The position numbers and the translations under genes are program-made. A DNA stretch of 8,599 nt from Chloroflexia bacterium (GTDB lineage Bacteria; Chloroflexota; Chloroflexia; Thermobaculales; Thermobaculaceae), in the NCBI GenBank assembly GCA_013695265.1, contig JACDAU010000115.1, forward strand, positions 1 to 8,599, read 5' to 3'. The notes beneath the pieces were generated by a model. The model was not told where the DNA came from, did no database searches, and saw nothing but the letters and a program-made list of their open reading frames with translations. The first letter of the stretch is position 1; every line of letters starts with the position of its first letter. Positions 6,423 to 8,599 of the stretch are shown in pieces.

Positions 6423-6722
6423 ATGACGAACGAGGAAGCGATCACCGAAGCACTCAAAGAGGTTTATGACCCGGAGATCGGCATCAACATCGTTGACTTG
6501 GGCTTGGTGTACAACGCCGTGATCGAGGAGGGTGCCGTCAACGTTGAGATGACGCTGACTTCGATGGGCTGCCCCGCCGGGCCGATGATCGTCCAACAGG
6601 TCGAGGAGATGCTGGAGCCGCTGGACGGCGTGAAGGACGTGCGGGTGGAGATCGTCTGGAGTCCCGCATGGAATCCAACAATGATGTCGGAGGATGCCAA
6701 GATGGAGCTCGGCTACCTGTAG
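6423..6722 (+). CDS. DUF59/MIP18-family metal-sulfur cluster assembly factor (SufT-like)
   Basis: This compact 99-residue protein belongs to the MIP18/DUF59 family (PaaD, SufT and CIA2 relatives), which helps deliver or mature Fe-S clusters in the cytoplasm. Visible hallmarks are the DPEIGINIVDLGLVYN motif (16-31, with D16-P17-E18), the TSMGCPAGPMI segment holding the reactive Cys50, and the terminal WSPAWNPTMMSEDAKMELG stretch. The ATG at 6423 is chosen because GGGAG lies 7 nt upstream; an in-frame TTG at 6381 falls inside the probable -10 box and would only add 14 unrelated residues. No suf or isc genes are adjacent. Possible clients within the window are not obvious, since neither PcrA nor DnaG is an Fe-S protein. 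A stand-alone SufT-like role is more likely than phenylacetate metabolism (PaaD), because no paa genes are near. Confidence 0.88.
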   Translation: MTNEEAITEALKEVYDPEIGINIVDLGLVYNAVIEEGAVNVEMTLTSMGCPAGPMIVQQVEEMLEPLDGVKDVRVEIVWSPAWNPTMMSEDAKMELGYL

Positions 6723-7015
6723 GCATCGGCGACTGGCGGCAACAACGCCTCTCGTAAATCGCGACGAGCGCCGCACTCAGCGTCGGCTGACACGTCGCGT
6801 GCAGGCTAAGGCACCACGTTACTCCGATGTTGAACGAACGGCGCGGGTCAGAGATTTGCCTCACTCGCACCTCGTTCGGCGTTCCGCACCCGCGCTAGCC
6901 CGGCGGCGTAACAGTATGTTCACAAACCCGTACTCCTGCCCCAAACGACACGGGCTGCTCGCTATACTTCCCCCCTAACGACCTGCACGCACCGCAGACG
7001 ACAGGAGACGGGGCA
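6723..7015. other. 293-bp intergenic spacer upstream of dgt with possible RNA structure
   Basis: No convincing gene was found here on either strand; the short open frames are Arg-rich shadows. The segment 6832-6895 holds several complementary blocks: GCGCGGGT (6841-6848) with ACCCGCGC (6888-6895), and GAACG plus AACG (6832-6840) with CGTT (6873-6876) and CGTTC (6880-6884). The two pairings cross, so they would be alternative folds or a pseudoknot. No uridine run follows them, so they are not an intrinsic terminator. I do not recognise a known riboswitch or structural RNA. The remaining sequence leads to the dgt ribosome site. Confidence 0.4.
6963..6968 (+). promoter_or_regulatory. Possible -10 box for dgt-dnaG
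   Basis: TATACT matches five of six -10 consensus bases and lies 47 bp before the dgt start. No acceptable -35 hexamer occurs at 16-18 bp; a TTCACA at 6919-6924 is too distant. The call depends on the single box and its location in the long spacer. Confidence 0.3.
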
Positions 7016-8074
7016 ATGGGGCTGATGACGGGGCTCGAAATGGTGCGCCACCGGACAGAGCACGAGGAACAGGAACGTCTCTCACCGTGTGCGGTTCTAA
7101 GCAGGCAGAGCCGAGGCCGGCAGCGGCCCGAGGAGTCCTCTCCTGTACGCACCGAGTTCGCTCGCGACCGCGATCGAATCCTGCATTCAAAGGCGTTCCG
7201 TCGGCTCAAGTATAAGACCCAGGTCTTCTTCTCCCCCGCCGGCGATCATTATCGTACCCGGCTCTCGCATACCCTGGAGGTGGCGCAGATCGCTCGCACC
7301 ATCGCTCGTGCGTTGCGGTTGAACGAAGACCTGACTGAGGCAATAGCGCTTGGCCACGATGTCGGTCACGCGCCATTTGGGCATGCGGGCGAGCAGGCGT
7401 TGGACGCGCTCTGTAACGGCGGCTTCGTCCACAGCCAGCAAAGCCTGAGGGTCGTGGACGTTCTGGAGCGGGACGGCGCGGGGCTGAACCTGACGTGGGA
7501 GGTGCGCGACGGGATCGCGTATCACTCCAAGCATCAGGAAAGCGTTTCCCAGCCTCTGGTAGGCGCGACCGGGACGCTTGAAGGGGCGGTAGTGCGGATG
7601 TCGGATGCGGTTGCGTACCTGAACGCCGATATTGATGACGCCGTGCGCGCTGGTCTCATCGCGCTCGACGACCTGCCATCCGACGCAATCGGCGCCCTCG
7701 GTCGGGTGCATGGCGACCGCATTGACACGATGGTCAATGGCATTATCCAGGAGAGCTGGGGTATCGCGGATGGCCGTCTCGGCATGGGTATCGCGATGGG
7801 TCAGTCACTTCTCGACGCGACGGACGCCCTGCGCAAGTTTATGTTCAGCCAAGTCTACAAACATCCGAGCGTCGAGCGCGAGGCTAAAAAGGCTCGCATG
7901 GTGGTTTCGCAGCTCTATACCTACTTTGAGGCGGACGCGGAGGAACTGGCAACCGAGATGCACCGCGAGGGCGGGCCAGAGTGGACGGTTTGCGACTACA
8001 TCTCCGGCATGACCGACCGCTATGCTGCGCGTACCTTTGAGCGGCTCTTCACTCCCAGGCCCTGGACGTATTAA
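7016..8074 (+). CDS. dgt: Deoxyguanosinetriphosphate triphosphohydrolase-like protein (dGTPase, HD superfamily)
   Basis: This 352-residue enzyme belongs to the dGTPase-like HD hydrolases, which split dNTPs into deoxynucleoside and triphosphate and so adjust the dNTP pool for replication. The metal-binding set is intact: H85 in TRLSHTLEV, H114-D115 in ALGHDVGHAPFGH and D197 in VVRMSDAVAYLNADIDD; AYHSKH (168-173) is the conserved second-half motif. The preceding segment TEFARDRDRILHSKAFRRLKYKTQVF (46-71) is the family's nucleotide/oligomer region. The length is that of the short bacterial class (about 330-380 residues), not the 505-residue E. coli Dgt. ATG 7016 is chosen for AGGAGA 7 nt upstream; another ATG at 7025 is less well placed. 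dnaG begins 3 bp after its stop, an arrangement also familiar from dgt-dnaG-rpoD clusters in other Gram-positive-like bacteria. Substrate range cannot be read from sequence alone. Confidence 0.92.
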   Translation: MGLMTGLEMVRHRTEHEEQERLSPCAVLSRQSRGRQRPEESSPVRTEFARDRDRILHSKAFRRLKYKTQVFFSPAGDHYRTRLSHTLEVAQIARTIARALRLNEDLTEAIALGHDVGHAPFGHAGEQALDALCNGGFVHSQQSLRVVDVLERDGAGLNLTWEVRDGIAYHSKHQESVSQPLVGATGTLEGAVVRMSDAVAYLNADIDDAVRAGLIALDDLPSDAIGALGRVHGDRIDTMVNGIIQESWGIADGRLGMGIAMGQSLLDATDALRKFMFSQVYKHPSVEREAKKARMVVSQLYTYFEADAEELATEMHREGGPEWTVCDYISGMTDRYAARTFERLFTPRPWTY

Positions 8075-8077
8075 GTC

Positions 8078-8599
8078 ATGGTGAATCGCTCCCGTACAAT
8101 TATAGATGAGGTCAAGGACCGGCTCGATATCGTGGACATCGTCGGCTCGAGCGTGGAACTTCGCCGATCTGGCCGGAACTACACGGGCCTCTGCCCGTTT
8201 CATCAGGAAAAGACGCCAAGCTTCATCGTGAATCCCGAGAGGGGGTCGTACAAGTGCTTCGGCTGCGGGAAGGGCGGGGACGTGGTCTCCTTTCTTATGG
8301 AGAGCGAGAAGCTGGACTTCAAGGACGCCCTGAAGCAACTTGCCGAGCGAGCGGGGGTGCAGTACGAGGAGCCCAAACCCCCAGCGCCGGAGGAAGAATC
8401 TGCCCATCGGCGCCTCCTAGAGGTCAACAAGCTGGCCGCCAGGTACTATAACCATTTGCTGCTGACCTCAGCGGACGGAGCCTCGGCGCGAGCGTACCTG
8501 GAGGGTCGGGGCATTGAGCGCGCGGCCTGGGAAACATGGACGCTTGGGTACGCGCCAAACTCCTGGGATGCGACCCTGAAGTTCCTGCAGGGCCGGAAC
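8078..8599 (+). CDS. dnaG: DNA primase, 5' part only (runs off the window)
   Basis: The frame from ATG 8078 stays open to the last base, giving 174 residues of the roughly 600 expected. DnaG makes the RNA primers for DNA replication and works with the replicative helicase. The N-terminal CHC2 zinc-binding domain is complete: IIDEVKDRLDIVDIVG (8-23), then C39-P-F-H42, the TPSF motif (46-49), C60-F-G-C63 and GGDVVSFLM. A Pro/Glu-rich connection (about 104-111) leads to a helical segment with YLEGRGI (about 146-152) and LGYAP, the usual lead into the TOPRIM catalytic core, which lies beyond the window. The start follows the dgt stop by 3 bp with only a weak Shine-Dalgarno, so its translation probably depends on dgt through coupling. 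rpoD is often the next gene in such clusters but cannot be seen here. Confidence 0.95.
   Translation, partial: MVNRSRTIIDEVKDRLDIVDIVGSSVELRRSGRNYTGLCPFHQEKTPSFIVNPERGSYKCFGCGKGGDVVSFLMESEKLDFKDALKQLAERAGVQYEEPKPPAPEEESAHRRLLEVNKLAARYYNHLLLTSADGASARAYLEGRGIERAAWETWTLGYAPNSWDATLKFLQGRN

Noticed and set aside
6735..6749. GGCG/CGCC hairpin after the DUF59 gene as a terminator
   Set aside because: A four-pair stem without a T-run does not meet the pattern of an intrinsic terminator.

Overview
The window is about 60% G+C and encodes bacterial housekeeping genes from what looks like a Chloroflexota (Thermomicrobia-like) chromosome. That assignment is inference. It rests on the TPR-type regulator tail at the left end, whose C-terminus reads like the large ATPase regulators abundant in that phylum and in Actinobacteria. 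The dgt-dnaG pair, the PcrA-type helicase with a Tudor-like tail and the overall codon style are consistent with it. I see no insertion sequence, prophage, CRISPR array or other clear sign of recent transfer.

Layout. Bases 1-492 (+) hold the C-terminal end of a TPR/ATPase transcriptional regulator that began outside the window. A leftward block follows on the minus strand, reading right to left: fmdB-like zinc-ribbon protein (3326-2991), cysS (2924-1548), rlmB (1566-730, overlapping cysS by 19 bp) and tRNA-Thr(UGU) (693-622). The tRNA appears to have its own promoter, whose -35 box overlaps the rlmB stop codon. Bases 3327-3494 are a divergent control region carrying candidate promoters in both directions and a perfect 8-bp inverted repeat.

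A rightward block then runs to the end: pcrA/uvrD helicase (3495-5753), an EVE-domain protein (5790-6248), a possible 59-residue small protein (6242-6421), a SufT/MIP18-type DUF59 Fe-S assembly factor (6423-6722), a 293-bp spacer, dGTPase dgt (7016-8074) and the 5' part of DNA primase dnaG (8078 to the window end).

The leftward block serves translation (Cys-tRNA charging, 23S rRNA methylation, Thr tRNA). The rightward block serves DNA repair and replication (helicase, a possible modified-base reader, dNTP pool control, primase). I did not find a convincing undescribed system. The points that most deserve a second look are the unannotated small ORF between the EVE and DUF59 genes, the dyads in the two promoter regions, the atypical first zinc knuckle of the FmdB protein and the non-canonical KMSKS motif of CysRS.
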